Source of the DNA: Chryseobacterium taichungense
Lineage (GTDB): Bacteria > Bacteroidota > Bacteroidia > Flavobacteriales > Weeksellaceae
Direction: 5' to 3'
Length of the DNA stretch: 64,000 bases
NCBI RefSeq assembly: GCF_900109935.1
Contig: NZ_FOBV01000001.1
Coordinates: forward strand, 62,001 to 126,000
A program made the position numbers and the translations under genes. The notes beneath the pieces were generated by a model. It was not told where the DNA came from and did not search any database. It was given only the letters and a program-made list of their open reading frames with translations. Positions 8,233-18,272 of this stretch are shown here, piece after piece; position 1 is the first letter of the stretch; each line of letters starts with the position of its first letter.

Positions 8233-9147
8233 ATGAATGATCATAAATTTTTACTCAAAACTCCTGAATTAAAGAAGGAAAACCAGCTTTTAAGCATGGT
8301 TGAAAATCAGACGAAATTCAATTTGAATAATTGTGAATTCAGCATTTATGAGACGCATAAAGCGGCTTTTGACGTAAAACTGCATTTTGATACGATTGCT
8401 TTTACCGCTATGCTTCGTGGAAAAAAACACATGAAACTCGATAATAAGACCGGTTATTTTGATTATTATCCCGGAGAAAGTGTTCTGGTATCGCCCGGAG
8501 AAACAATGGTCATTGATTTTCCCGAAGCGGATGAAGTCCCTTCACAGTGCATTTCTTTGAGCCTGAATCCTGAGTTTATTGAAAATTCTCTCAATCATCT
8601 GAATTATCATTTCCCAAAAGCAGATGAGACTTCACAATGGAATATTGAACTGGATGAATATTTTCTTTTTAACAATCAATCATTAGCTTCTGCAACGAAC
8701 AATATCATGCGGATTGCCATGGATGATAATTCACAAAAAGACATCATGGCAGATTTTGCCCTGAAAGAGCTATTGATACGTCTCATGCAGACCCAAGCCA
8801 GAAGCATGGTTGAGAAAACTGTTGTCAGGAACAAGTCAAGAATTGGTTTTGCAGTAGATTACATCAAAAAGAATCTTCATCAGAAACTTTCTATTGAAAG
8901 CATTGCAAAGCTTGCGTATGTAAGTAAATCGAATTTCTTCAGAATGTTTAAAGATGAACTGGGAACTTCACCCAATGAATTTATCCTTCAGGAAAGAATC
9001 AGCAGGGCGAAAGAATTACTGAAAAGCCAGAATAGCATAAAAGAAACCGCCTATCAGACCGGTTTTTCGGACACCAATTATTTCACAAGAGTTTTTAAAC
9101 AGTTCGTTGGCGTTACGCCGAAGAGTTATCAGGATAGAGGTATATAA
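8233..9147 (+). CDS. AraC family transcriptional regulator
   Basis: 304 aa. The N-terminal 180 residues form a cupin-like AraC-N sensor domain (GYFDYYPGESVLVSPGE). The C-terminal 100 residues contain the two helix-turn-helix motifs (IESIAKLAYVSKSNFFRMFK and KETAYQTGFSDTNYFTRVFK) and the family signature ending FVGVTPKSYQ. It is transcribed away from the ALDH gene across a 182-bp gap, typical of a local activator. The likely signal is an alcohol, an aldehyde or a related metabolite, but nothing in the sequence identifies the ligand. Confidence 0.88.
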   Translation: MNDHKFLLKTPELKKENQLLSMVENQTKFNLNNCEFSIYETHKAAFDVKLHFDTIAFTAMLRGKKHMKLDNKTGYFDYYPGESVLVSPGETMVIDFPEADEVPSQCISLSLNPEFIENSLNHLNYHFPKADETSQWNIELDEYFLFNNQSLASATNNIMRIAMDDNSQKDIMADFALKELLIRLMQTQARSMVEKTVVRNKSRIGFAVDYIKKNLHQKLSIESIAKLAYVSKSNFFRMFKDELGTSPNEFILQERISRAKELLKSQNSIKETAYQTGFSDTNYFTRVFKQFVGVTPKSYQDRGI

Positions 9148-9162
9148 ACTAATTCATTAGCA

Positions 9163-9429
9163 TTATCCATTATCTTCATAACATGACAGTTGATAAATAA
9201 ACTTATCCATATTTGGATTAATTCCTTCTGTCATAAAAGGTACTAACTTTTTCAATTGACTTTTGCTAAGGAAATAACTATCATATATTTCATCCGGATA
9301 GTCGTCATCTGATAAAATCAGATCATCCAAAGTTGCTAAAATTTTTTCAGGATCAATATTTAAAATATATTCTTTAACAAGATAATCGTCTTCTTTTCTA
9401 AATTCTTCTATAACTCTTACTATTTTCAT
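9163..9429 (-). CDS. Small acidic hypothetical protein
   Basis: 88 aa with an ATG start. It is acidic, with a DDLILSDDDYPDEIYDSY stretch, and has no signal peptide or membrane helix. It contains several aromatic and Leu positions consistent with a compact soluble domain. Small proteins starting IRVIEEF are common in bacteria as single-domain proteins or immunity-like partners, but I cannot assign this one. It is convergent with the AraC gene (15 bases between ends). Confidence 0.6.
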   Translation of the reverse strand: MKIVRVIEEFRKEDDYLVKEYILNIDPEKILATLDDLILSDDDYPDEIYDSYFLSKSQLKKLVPFMTEGINPNMDKFIYQLSCYEDNG

Positions 9430-9436
9430 ACATTAA

Positions 9437-9463
9437 CAAAAAAAACTCTAAAGATAGAGTTTT
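9437..9463 (-). terminator. Intrinsic terminator of the HMG-CoA synthase gene
   Basis: A 9-bp stem (AAAACTCTA with TAGAGTTTT) has a 4-base loop. On the minus strand a T-run continues after the stem. It is 8 bases past the stop codon. Confidence 0.75.
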
Positions 9464-9470
9464 AATAAGT

Positions 9471-10799
9471 TTATTTCTGATAATGATAATATCTTGCTCC
9501 TTTTAAGACCGGATTTTCAAGTTCTACATATTTTAATCCGAAACCTTTAAAATTTTCATTTACTGATTCCTTAAGCTGCTTTCTGTGAAGCTTTTCATAG
9601 GCTTCAAAATTGATTGACCTTCTGTTTTTCAATTCATCAAAGAGGTTCCATTTTGCCACAACATTTTTCCAGTTTTCAGAAACTTTGCCTGTAAAAACTT
9701 TTGATTTCGAGCCGCTTCCGTATCCTAAAAATCCGATTTCCTGTCCTTTCAGTTCTTCATTCTCGTTAAAAGAAGTCTGCAGCGCTGAAAGCATTGCCAT
9801 AAAAATGGATGCTGTATACATATTTCCTATTTCTGAGGACGCCCTTTGTGACTTTTCGATTTTCTCATTAATAAAGCTGATGTACTCTTCAGATTTAGCG
9901 ACTGCTTTCTGTTCTTCAGGAGTAGCATAGGACAATCCGTTTTCTAAACTGTAAATTTCTGTGAAAACCCTTTTGCCATGGAAAGCATACGGAAGGTGAA
10001 ATATCAAGTATTTCCAGTTTTCGTAAGGTTTGTCTTTACCTGTCAGTTCCTTATAATGTTCATACGCTTCCCTGATCCTGTCCTGATAACACTGATTAGA
10101 ATACTGTCCGTCAAATACGGGTTCATCGGTAAAAACTTCTATTTTTTCAGGGTAGCTTTCGGGAGCATTTACTAATTCTTCTTTTTTAAAATGGCGTCTT
10201 GGCTTAAAGAAGTCGAAGACACTCTCTGTGGCTATTCCCCAGGTATTTTCAATTTCAATAAGATCTGGTTTTGACGATATTAAAACAGCTACTGCGCCTC
10301 CGCCCTGGGTATATTCACCAGAAGAAGCCAGTTCATATTTTGCATAATCACTGGCAATAACCACCGCTTTTTTATCAGGATTTGCCCGTACAAAATCCAG
10401 TGAATTATGAAGCGCATCTACCGCTCCGATACAGGCGAAAGTCATATCTACAACGTCACAGTTTCTGAAGCATCTGCTGCCAAATTCCGATTCGAGAACT
10501 TCTTCTACCATCTGCATGGCGTAAGAAGCCGTTGGTTTTGCTGCATCAAGAGCACTTTCAGTTCCCAGATAAATTCTTGCTATTTCTTTTGGATTGAGCT
10601 GATAGTCTTCTATTAATTTTAAAAGAGCTTCCGCCGCAAAAGTCGCCGCATCTTCATGCACATCGGGAAATCCCATTTTATGCAAGCCAAGTCCTTTTTC
10701 TAGTTTGGCTGGTTCAATACCTCTGTTTTCAGCTAATTCTTTAATTTCCAAATATAAAGAGGGCACATAGTAACTTGCTGCCTCAATTCCAAAAGTCAT
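9471..10799 (-). CDS. Hydroxymethylglutaryl-CoA synthase family protein
   Basis: 442 aa. The thiolase-fold enzyme shows the nucleophilic cysteine in DMTFACIGAVDAL, a catalytic His in HLPYAFHGKR and a C-terminal GYGSGSKS motif. It condenses acetyl-CoA with acetoacetyl-CoA to HMG-CoA, the entry to the mevalonate pathway that Flavobacteriia use for isoprenoids. Start and length fit the family. It lies between a terminator and the M1 peptidase terminator, so it is a single transcription unit. A less likely alternative is a polyketide beta-branching HMGCS; no acyl-carrier or PKS genes are near. Confidence 0.88.
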   Translation of the reverse strand: MTFGIEAASYYVPSLYLEIKELAENRGIEPAKLEKGLGLHKMGFPDVHEDAATFAAEALLKLIEDYQLNPKEIARIYLGTESALDAAKPTASYAMQMVEEVLESEFGSRCFRNCDVVDMTFACIGAVDALHNSLDFVRANPDKKAVVIASDYAKYELASSGEYTQGGGAVAVLISSKPDLIEIENTWGIATESVFDFFKPRRHFKKEELVNAPESYPEKIEVFTDEPVFDGQYSNQCYQDRIREAYEHYKELTGKDKPYENWKYLIFHLPYAFHGKRVFTEIYSLENGLSYATPEEQKAVAKSEEYISFINEKIEKSQRASSEIGNMYTASIFMAMLSALQTSFNENEELKGQEIGFLGYGSGSKSKVFTGKVSENWKNVVAKWNLFDELKNRRSINFEAYEKLHRKQLKESVNENFKGFGLKYVELENPVLKGARYYHYQK

Positions 10800-10892
10800 A
10801 TTGTTAAATTTTATACGAATTTAAAAAATGTAAACGTTTAATCAGTAATGATTCCGGTGAAAATTTAATCAATTTTATTCTATATATATAAA

Positions 10893-10925
10893 AAGAGGCT
10901 ATCCTAAAAGTTTGGACAGCCTCAT
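10893..10925 (-). terminator. Terminator-like hairpin of the 'GAGGCTGTCC' family, copy 1
   Basis: Stem GAGGCTATCC with GGACAGCCTC around a TAAAAGTTT loop. It lies just past the M1 peptidase stop, with a T-rich tail on the minus strand. Related hairpins with a similar loop occur at 19247 and 30686. Confidence 0.75.
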
Positions 10926-10948
10926 TATTTTAACAATTAAATTGTAAT

Positions 10949-13459
10949 TTACTTAAAATCTTCTATTGTTTTATTAATAGCATCAATCTGCTTGTTGATG
11001 CTTGCAGCGTTTTGTGGATTCTGTTTAAGAAGTTCCATCTTTTTGTTGAGACCGTCTTTCAGCATTTGGGATATCATCATTTTTGCCTGAGGATTATTTC
11101 CAATTTCTGACTTTGCGTGACCCAGCATTTTTGTTACGCTTTCTGTAGCTTTTAAGTTGTCTGAGCTCATAATCCAGTTGTATCCTTCCTCCGCGGATTT
11201 TCCTAATTCCGGATTTTGGAATTTAATAAACGGATAAAATGCTGCAAACTGTGCAATATTGGCCATCTGAGAAGTCACTTTATTCTTTACTATAATTGGA
11301 AGCATCTGCGCTGCAAGAGTTTCAGAGGCACCATCCAGATCAATTTTATCAGCATAACTGGCCGCTTTTGAAGGATCAACCGCAACGATAGCTCCAACGG
11401 AACTACCTTTTACAGCATTGGAAACAGCATTAACTCCTTTTTCAAAAATCGGCATGTATTTTTTATCTTTTGTTTTTGCCAACGTTGAGATTGCCGCCGC
11501 CTGAACGAGTGTTTTAGGATCATTGGTTGCTAGTTTTTCAACATCGGCACCTAAAGCTTTCAACTGGTCTGCATTGGAAAGATCCATTAACTGCAAAGCT
11601 TTTATTCTTGTTCTGAAATAAGGATCTTTTAAAGCTGCAGATAATAACTTGGTTGCTGCAGGATTTTTACCGACCTGGTCTTTAATTCCGTTTAGCGCAT
11701 TATATCTGCTTTTAAATTCTTTAGACCCAGTAAACTGCATCAGATATTGCTCCGGAGTTTTTGTGTCTTTAATGTCTGCCAGTAAAACACCGTTTGCATT
11801 AATATTTACCAGATCTGCATTTTTAGAAACATCAAAATTAAATGTATTCTTTGCTTCTGCATTTACCCATACATTGTATCTTTTCGGTTTTCCGTTTTCG
11901 TAAACATCGATGGCCAAAGGAAACTGAAATGGCTGCTCCTGAGTCTGCTCGATCGTTAACGCAACCTGCTTTTTCACCGGCTCAAAAGTATAAGAGTAAT
12001 TGATCTTCGGATTTCCGCTTCCGAAATACCACTGATTAAAGAACCAGTTCAGATCCTTTCCGGATACTTTTTCAAATGAAAGCCTCAACTGATGGGCTTC
12101 TGCATTCTGATATTCATTGGTTTTTAGGTAGTCCTGCATTCCGGCGAAGAAAGCATCATCACCCAGATAATTTCTGAGCATGTGAAGAATTCCGCCACCC
12201 TTTTGATATGTTACCAAGTCGAAAACATCTTCCCGTGAATCATAATTAAATCTAACCAGATCTTTGTCAAAGTTACCCGGTGTTGATACGTACATATTCA
12301 CGTCTTTCATCAGATGGTAGTCTGCCTGATCTTTTCCGTATTTAAATTCGTTCCACAAATACTCGGAATAATTGGCAAAAGATTCGTTTACCGTAAGATT
12401 GCTCCAGCTTTCTGCCGTTACGAGATCACCAAACCAATGATGAAAAAGTTCGTGCGCAATGGTATCTTCCCATGTATTTTCATCGATCAGCTGTCCAGGT
12501 TTTTGGAGGATATCACTTCCGTGAAGTGTTGCTGTTGTATTTTCCATTGCTCCGCTTACGTAATCTCTACCAGAAATCTGTGCATATTTTGCCCATGGAT
12601 AATCATAGCCTAGTTTTTTAGAGAAAAACTCAATCATTTCTGGAGTATTTCCGTAGATCTGCTTTGCGTAAGGCTCATATTCTTTCTCGATGTAATAGTC
12701 TACCGGGATATTTCTCCATCTATCTTTTACGATGGCATATTCTCCTACTCCCATGAAAAACAAGTAAGTAGAATGTCTTTTATCCATCACCCAGTGATCG
12801 GTTCTCATACCATTCGTTTCTTTCTGAGAATCTTTCATGATTCCGTTTGAGAGGGTAACATATTTATCAGGAACCGTCATGTAGATTTCCTGCGTTGTCT
12901 TCTGATTGGGCTTATCGATGGTAGGAAACCAGGCGGAAGAAGATTCCGTTTCACCTTGTGTCCAGATCTGTGTAGGCATATCAGGATCTTTTCCTTGCGC
13001 ATTAATAAAATACAGACCCTTTGCATCATTAATGGCCGCACTTCCTTCCTGCTTTACTTCATTCGGACGGGCAGTATATTTAATGTAGACCGTATAATCC
13101 TGATTTTTCGCATACGTTTTATCTAGATTGATCTTTAAAACATCATCTTTATAGTCGTATTTTAAAGGAGTTTTTTTACCGTTCATATCCAGTGCCACTT
13201 CATGAATCAGCATTCCTTTCGCATCCAGTGTAAGTTCGTTGGAGGGATAAAAAAACGGAGACGCGGTGAGCCATTCTTCACCGTTCATCTGTTCTTTTTG
13301 ATAATCGAAATTGACTTTAAGTTTGGTATGTTTGAGTTCTGTTACTTTCGTATGAGTGGCTCTGTAGACCTTTTCTCTTCCGGAAGAATCCGTTTGCGCC
13401 GCTACATTTGTGGAAAAGAAGATTCCTAAAAGAGCGATCGATAAAATGGCTTTTTTCAT
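10949..13459 (-). CDS. M1 family metallo-aminopeptidase, secreted
   Basis: 836 aa with a signal peptide ending near NVAAQ (residue 22). The gluzincin core is clear: the exopeptidase motif appears as SGAMEN, the zinc site HELFHHW is near residue 336, and the third ligand Glu lies in LTVNESFANY. It is followed by the usual M1 beta domain and helical C-terminal repeats, here rich in Lys/Ala. It removes N-terminal residues from peptides in the periplasm or outside the cell. It is followed by a hairpin; a small gene and a serine hydrolase lie upstream on the same strand. Confidence 0.92.
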   Translation of the reverse strand: MKKAILSIALLGIFFSTNVAAQTDSSGREKVYRATHTKVTELKHTKLKVNFDYQKEQMNGEEWLTASPFFYPSNELTLDAKGMLIHEVALDMNGKKTPLKYDYKDDVLKINLDKTYAKNQDYTVYIKYTARPNEVKQEGSAAINDAKGLYFINAQGKDPDMPTQIWTQGETESSSAWFPTIDKPNQKTTQEIYMTVPDKYVTLSNGIMKDSQKETNGMRTDHWVMDKRHSTYLFFMGVGEYAIVKDRWRNIPVDYYIEKEYEPYAKQIYGNTPEMIEFFSKKLGYDYPWAKYAQISGRDYVSGAMENTTATLHGSDILQKPGQLIDENTWEDTIAHELFHHWFGDLVTAESWSNLTVNESFANYSEYLWNEFKYGKDQADYHLMKDVNMYVSTPGNFDKDLVRFNYDSREDVFDLVTYQKGGGILHMLRNYLGDDAFFAGMQDYLKTNEYQNAEAHQLRLSFEKVSGKDLNWFFNQWYFGSGNPKINYSYTFEPVKKQVALTIEQTQEQPFQFPLAIDVYENGKPKRYNVWVNAEAKNTFNFDVSKNADLVNINANGVLLADIKDTKTPEQYLMQFTGSKEFKSRYNALNGIKDQVGKNPAATKLLSAALKDPYFRTRIKALQLMDLSNADQLKALGADVEKLATNDPKTLVQAAAISTLAKTKDKKYMPIFEKGVNAVSNAVKGSSVGAIVAVDPSKAASYADKIDLDGASETLAAQMLPIIVKNKVTSQMANIAQFAAFYPFIKFQNPELGKSAEEGYNWIMSSDNLKATESVTKMLGHAKSEIGNNPQAKMMISQMLKDGLNKKMELLKQNPQNAASINKQIDAINKTIEDFK

Positions 13460-13471
13460 TATGATTAAAAA

Positions 13472-13690
13472 TTATTTTTTTGTTAAAATATCAAAGATAT
13501 CATTGACAAGGGTCTCGTAATCACCTTTTTTAAACTGTTCTTTGGTTTTGGCAAACGCTTTTTTAAGCTCACTTTCGGGATTTTCGTCGTCAATAATTTC
13601 TGCCGATGCAACACCCTTCAACTGAAGAATTGCATTTTTTAATATTTCAGCATCTGCATTTTCTTCGATATTTATTTTTAAATACTTCAT
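13472..13690 (-). CDS. Small hypothetical protein (DUF2683-like)
   Basis: 72 aa. It begins MKYLKINIEENADAE, followed by two predicted helices and a strand. The layout resembles the small DUF2683-type proteins of Flavobacteriia, which look like antitoxin or relE-partner proteins. No toxin is encoded beside it, so that idea has no support here. It sits 4 bases after the serine hydrolase stop codon and 12 bases before the M1 peptidase start, suggesting co-transcription. Confidence 0.6.
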   Translation of the reverse strand: MKYLKINIEENADAEILKNAILQLKGVASAEIIDDENPESELKKAFAKTKEQFKKGDYETLVNDIFDILTKK

Positions 13691-13694
13691 TGTA

Positions 13695-15014
13695 TTATTC
13701 TTTTGTGAAAGTTGTTTTCATTCCGCTTTGGATGATATCGAACTGGTTTTTCTCAGGATGAAAATTGATGACGATTCCTGCCATATCAAATTTAAAATTC
13801 ATTGCAGAAGTCGCGTCTAAAGGAAATGCGCCTTGTCCTGTTGCTTGTGCCATCAGTTTTTTATCCTTGATAAAGATATTAATTTTTAAAGGAACACCTG
13901 GACTTGCATAATTGCCAACAAATTTCTGAAGATCAGCTTCCGGAATGTTTATCGTCTCAAAATTTGGGATCTCAAAATCTTTTCCGGTTGCGGTTTCAAT
14001 CATTTTAATTGAAATTTCATTTGTATCCATATCCGACTGATTGGTATTAAAAGCTATCGCAACCTTCAAATCAGGAAAATAAAACAAAGCCGAACTGAAT
14101 TTATCAATTCCGCCTGTGTGACCGAATCCCCAATACTTATCAAAAGGGACTTGCAACAAACCGTAACCATAACCGTCTACAAAATGTTTCATCTTTTGCA
14201 GACTTTCTTTTTTTACTAATTTCCCTTGTTCCAAACCAAGAATAAAGTTTAAAAGATCTCTTGGAGTCGAGATGATATTTCCCGCACCGATCGGAATTGT
14301 CATATCCGTTTCGGATGAAAGTTCATATTTTCCGTTGGTAAATTCGTAAGATTTTGCCTGATTTTTTGAGGTGTCGATTTTTTCTCCAACTTCTGTTAAA
14401 GTTAACTTTAAAGGCTTTGTGATTTTAGATTTAATTAAATCAGCATACGTTTTTTTATATATTTTTTCAAGAATAAAACCTAATAAAATGTAGTTTGAAT
14501 TGCTGTATTCATGCTTCGAACCAGGTTCAAAATCACTCTTATATTTTTTAATGATATTGACTAAACTACTTTCTGTCTGAGACTTTGTATTGTATTGCCA
14601 ATATTCTGCTTCGTTTGTTAAATTGTGAATTCCGGTTCTATGCTGTAATAAATTTTCGATCGTGATCTTATCAGCATTTGGAATTTCAGAATAAAAGTCT
14701 GATAATTTTTTGTCTAAAGAAACCTTTTTCTCTTCAACAGCTTTCATGATCAAAACAGCTGTAAACATCTTGCTGATCGAGCCAATTCGGTATTGAGTTT
14801 CCACATTTGCCTTTTGCTTTTTTTCAACATCGGAAAATCCAACCACTTTAATAAAAGTTGGATGATTATCTTCTGCGATAGCAAAACTTCCCATTACCTT
14901 ATGGTGTACAAACAGGGAATCAAAGTAATTTCCTAATTTTTCTTTTACACTTTGTTGAGAAAATGCAATATTTGAAAAACTGATTGCTGAAAGAAAAAGT
15001 AACTTTTTAAACAT
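13695..15014 (-). CDS. Secreted serine hydrolase, beta-lactamase (class C)/PBP-like
   Basis: 439 aa with a signal peptide ending near IAFSQQ. The SxxK nucleophile motif is seen as GSISKMF and the second motif as YSNSNY. A HTGG motif (FGHTGGID) stands where class C-type enzymes and esterases have KTG/HxG. A C-terminal lipocalin-like beta domain of about 100 residues follows. The family includes esterases, D-aminopeptidases and DD-peptidases; resistance to beta-lactams cannot be inferred. It probably forms an operon with the next two genes. Confidence 0.85.
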   Translation of the reverse strand: MFKKLLFLSAISFSNIAFSQQSVKEKLGNYFDSLFVHHKVMGSFAIAEDNHPTFIKVVGFSDVEKKQKANVETQYRIGSISKMFTAVLIMKAVEEKKVSLDKKLSDFYSEIPNADKITIENLLQHRTGIHNLTNEAEYWQYNTKSQTESSLVNIIKKYKSDFEPGSKHEYSNSNYILLGFILEKIYKKTYADLIKSKITKPLKLTLTEVGEKIDTSKNQAKSYEFTNGKYELSSETDMTIPIGAGNIISTPRDLLNFILGLEQGKLVKKESLQKMKHFVDGYGYGLLQVPFDKYWGFGHTGGIDKFSSALFYFPDLKVAIAFNTNQSDMDTNEISIKMIETATGKDFEIPNFETINIPEADLQKFVGNYASPGVPLKINIFIKDKKLMAQATGQGAFPLDATSAMNFKFDMAGIVINFHPEKNQFDIIQSGMKTTFTKE

Positions 15015-15082
15015 ATTCTGAGATTTAACGGATAAGTTGAAAAATTTCAGGAGATGTTACACAAAAAGTACAGTTTCAAGCT

Positions 15083-16528
15083 TTACTTTATATAATAATT
15101 TCTCATGAATTGTCCTTTTTTATAGCGAAATACTATTTTGCAGTCCTTCTTTCTTTCAAAATTATACACACGGATTTTTCCGGGATCAATACCGTTCATC
15201 TTACAAAGCATAGGTGCCTCCCAGTTATTATAGAAAACCGGTTCCCGGAAGGTAAAATTAGGATTGGTTTTAAGCTCGTTAAACATATCATAATCCACCG
15301 CAATCTCACCACTCGTGATGTTATTCTCTTTCAGAGCTGTTTTCAGCTTAGTAAATAATTTATTGTTAAATTCATTAGCATATATCCAGGAATTCTTGAC
15401 ACTGATATTGGTTATCAAAAACAAAAAGGCGGTACCAGCAAAAAATGCAGCAACAGTTTTATTTCCAACATTTAGTTTATTTCCGAAGAAAATAACCGCT
15501 GAAATTATAAATAAGGTATATAAAAGTCTTACTGCTCCCAAGTTTCGATTGTCAAACCCAAAAACAGTTGGCGTATAGGATGAAAAAAGAAAAATGCTCA
15601 TTCCGCAAAAAATAGCGATTAAAGAAATAATTCCTATATTTTTAAAACGCTGCGATTGTTGTTTAAAATCATAATCAGAAAAGACTTTATATACAAGCGA
15701 TGGAATGATCAAGAGCGAAATCCATTCGAGAAAATTTAATTTTCTGTAATTCAGAATACTTTTATACATCCCTGTGAAAATATCTTTACAAAATAATTTT
15801 ACGAAATAAAGAGAAATCTGAGCAACTCTTTTAATATCGAAAATTTTGCTTATTTCATCCCGTTGATAAGATTGCACAAATAAGGCAGGCTGAAGTATTT
15901 TCCTGAAAATGATAATGGTTGCCAGCGTTAAAAAAATAAATGCAACTCTTTTTTTGTGCTCTTTAATCAAAAACAAATGAAGAAACACAAGAGGCAAAAA
16001 GATCTCATAACTTAATACGGAAGCGATGAAAAGTAATGAACTGATGAATATATTTTTACGTACATATACAAAATAAATACTCAAACAGAAGAATATAGTT
16101 GCCAGATTCGAGTTGAGCATGATTGTGGAAAACTGAATGCTGGTACCGATCATTGAACACGCATACAGTAAAGTAACCAGACTTGCCAATTGTGCAGACC
16201 ATATTTTCTGCGCCACTGTATAAATCACCAATAACGAAAGTGGAAAGAAAAATAATCCCAGCCAGTAAACAGATTCGTTATATCCGGAGAGAAAAATCAG
16301 GGTTCCCGTTACAAATCCCGATACAGGCCTTGCCGCCATTGTCGAGGAGTCCAGAAAGGAATAAATAAAACTGAAATAAGGTTGTGAAATAGATCCGGCC
16401 TCGTACACCTTGCTCAGATCATCTGCTATCATAACTTTCTCCTTAAAAACTGAAAAGCTTATATAGAGCGTAAAAAGAATGATAGAAATATTCAGTAATA
16501 CGGAATAATAGTTAATGCTTTTTTTCAT
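15083..16528 (-). CDS. Multi-spanning membrane protein, GT-C glycosyltransferase-like
   Basis: 481 aa from the ATG at 16528 (an in-frame TTG lies 15 bases upstream). About 10-12 hydrophobic helices are present. An acidic pair in the first outer loop (IADDLSKVYEAG) is followed by ARPVSGF, a layout seen in GT-C/PMT-like enzymes that use polyprenyl-phosphate sugars. The last 90 residues form a soluble tail with FREPVFYNNWEAP. No specific family is recognised, and flippase or O-antigen-related roles are also possible. No cell-envelope sugar genes are adjacent. Confidence 0.6.
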   Translation of the reverse strand: MKKSINYYSVLLNISIILFTLYISFSVFKEKVMIADDLSKVYEAGSISQPYFSFIYSFLDSSTMAARPVSGFVTGTLIFLSGYNESVYWLGLFFFPLSLLVIYTVAQKIWSAQLASLVTLLYACSMIGTSIQFSTIMLNSNLATIFFCLSIYFVYVRKNIFISSLLFIASVLSYEIFLPLVFLHLFLIKEHKKRVAFIFLTLATIIIFRKILQPALFVQSYQRDEISKIFDIKRVAQISLYFVKLFCKDIFTGMYKSILNYRKLNFLEWISLLIIPSLVYKVFSDYDFKQQSQRFKNIGIISLIAIFCGMSIFLFSSYTPTVFGFDNRNLGAVRLLYTLFIISAVIFFGNKLNVGNKTVAAFFAGTAFLFLITNISVKNSWIYANEFNNKLFTKLKTALKENNITSGEIAVDYDMFNELKTNPNFTFREPVFYNNWEAPMLCKMNGIDPGKIRVYNFERKKDCKIVFRYKKGQFMRNYYIK

Positions 16529-16621
16529 GTTATTTTTTTCCAAAATTTGTGTCAGAAACTTTAGATCAAAAATAACAGATTTACAGCAATAAAAAAAGAT
16601 TTTTCTGAAGCATCAGCTCTA

Positions 16622-17416
16622 TCATACCGCGACAGGAGCTTTAATACCAGGATGCGGATCGTAATTTTCTAATGTAAAATCTTCAAAATCGAAATTAAAA
16701 ATATCTTTAATTTCAGGATTAAGCTTCATCGTAGGAAGTGGTCTTGGATCTCTCGAAAGCTGTTTTTTAACCTGCTCGAAATGATTGTTGTAGATGTGAA
16801 CATCACCAAAACTGTGCACATAATCACCTACCTCAAGCTCACAGACCTGAGCAACCATCATCAAAAGTAAGGCATAGCTGGCAATATTAAACGGAACCCC
16901 CAGAAAAACGTCAGCACTTCGCTGGTAAAGCTGTAGTGACAACTTTCCGTCGGCTACATAAAACTGAAATAGGGCATGACAGGGAGCCAGCGCCATATTC
17001 GGGATTTCGGCAACATTCCATGCAGAAACGATCAGTCTTCTGGAATCCGGATTTTTTTTGATCTGATCAATCACTTCCGTAATCTGGTCGACTACATTTC
17101 CGTCTGCTCCGTTCCAGCTTCTCCACTGCGCGCCGTAAACCGGTCCGAGATCACCGTTTTCATCTGCCCATTCGTCCCAGATCGAAACACCGTTATCCTT
17201 AAGATATTTAATATTCGTATCTCCTTTTAAAAACCATAACAACTCATAAATGATCGATTTCATATGAACCTTTTTCGTCGTCACCAGTGGAAAACCTTTT
17301 GAAAGATCATATCTTAGCTGATATCCGAAAACACTTCTTGTGCCCGTGCCGGTTCTGTCGGTTTTATCGGTTCCGTTATCTAAAATATGTTGTAAAAGGT
17401 CCAGGTAATTCTGCAT
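16622..17416 (-). CDS. thyA: Thymidylate synthase
   Basis: 264 aa, the same length as the E. coli enzyme. The folate- and dUMP-binding elements are intact: [12 protein letters not shown] near the N-terminus, the nucleophilic Cys in [12 protein letters not shown], and [16 protein letters not shown]. It makes dTMP from dUMP with methylene-tetrahydrofolate. No dihydrofolate reductase gene is adjacent. It starts downstream of the SDR terminator and is probably its own unit. Confidence 0.97.
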   Translation of the reverse strand: MQNYLDLLQHILDNGTDKTDRTGTGTRSVFGYQLRYDLSKGFPLVTTKKVHMKSIIYELLWFLKGDTNIKYLKDNGVSIWDEWADENGDLGPVYGAQWRSWNGADGNVVDQITEVIDQIKKNPDSRRLIVSAWNVAEIPNMALAPCHALFQFYVADGKLSLQLYQRSADVFLGVPFNIASYALLLMMVAQVCELEVGDYVHSFGDVHIYNNHFEQVKKQLSRDPRPLPTMKLNPEIKDIFNFDFEDFTLENYDPHPGIKAPVAV

Positions 17417-17467
17417 TGAAAAAGATTTTATGGCTCAAATTTAAAGAAAGAATTTTGAAAACAGAAT

Positions 17468-17496
17468 AAAAAAAGCATCCATTTTCATGGACGCTC
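17468..17496 (-). terminator. Intrinsic terminator of the SDR gene
   Basis: Stem AGCATCCAT with ATGGACGCT, loop TTTC. On the minus strand it is followed by a run of seven T. Confidence 0.8.
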
Positions 17497-17522
17497 TGTA
17501 TCGCTGAGAAGCTTAATTTCTA

Positions 17523-18272
17523 TTATACTGCGGTGTAGCCACCATCAACAAGATAATACGCACCTGTCATAAATGATGATTTTTCTGAACTCAGGAACAG
17601 CACCAATTCTGCCACCTCTTCCGGTTTTCCCAATCTGCCCATCGGATGTTTTGCAACAAGGGCGTTTTTCATATCGCCATTCATGTTTTCCAATAATGGA
17701 GTTTCAATATAAGCAGGACCTACTGCATTACAACGGATATTTTTCTGGCCGTATTCAGCGCCTATATTTTTAGTAAGACCTACAACAGCATGTTTGGCAG
17801 TCGTGTAAGCCGATGAAAGAGGTGCTGCCACCGTTCCGTGAATCGATGCCATATTGACGATAACTCCGCCGCCGTTTTTCTCCATCTGTTGCAGCTGGTA
17901 TTTGCAGCCATAAAAAACACCATCAAGATTAACGCTTAATACTTTTCTCCAGCTATCCAAACCGTAATCTCCCGTCAGCGCCTGCTCTCCTCCTATTCCG
18001 GCATTGTTACAGGCAATATCCAGACGTCCGTAAATTTCTACTGTTTTTTTTACCAGTGCTTCTACTTCTTCGGCTTTTGACGTATCAGCTTTTACAAATG
18101 ACGCTTCACCTCCTGCCGCTTTGATATCTTCTACTGCCTGCTTGCCATGTTCTTCATTAATGTCTGAAACAATTACTTTGGCTCCTTCTTTTGCATAAGA
18201 ATGTGCAACGGCCAATCCGATTCCTGATCCGGCTCCTGTGACAAGAGCTACTTTGTTGGCTAAAATTCCCAT
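17523..18272 (-). CDS. Short-chain dehydrogenase/reductase (classical SDR)
   Basis: 249 aa from the ATG at 18272; an in-frame TTG 36 bases upstream is disfavoured because the Rossmann fold starts right after MGILANK. The cofactor loop is TGAGSGIG, NNAG follows, and the catalytic Ser and YxxxK appear as SSAYTTAKHA. The Asp after the second strand (VSDINEEHG) predicts NAD(H). Substrates in this family range from 3-oxoacyl chains to sugars, so no specific one is assigned. Confidence 0.85.
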   Translation of the reverse strand: MGILANKVALVTGAGSGIGLAVAHSYAKEGAKVIVSDINEEHGKQAVEDIKAAGGEASFVKADTSKAEEVEALVKKTVEIYGRLDIACNNAGIGGEQALTGDYGLDSWRKVLSVNLDGVFYGCKYQLQQMEKNGGGVIVNMASIHGTVAAPLSSAYTTAKHAVVGLTKNIGAEYGQKNIRCNAVGPAYIETPLLENMNGDMKNALVAKHPMGRLGKPEEVAELVLFLSSEKSSFMTGAYYLVDGGYTAV

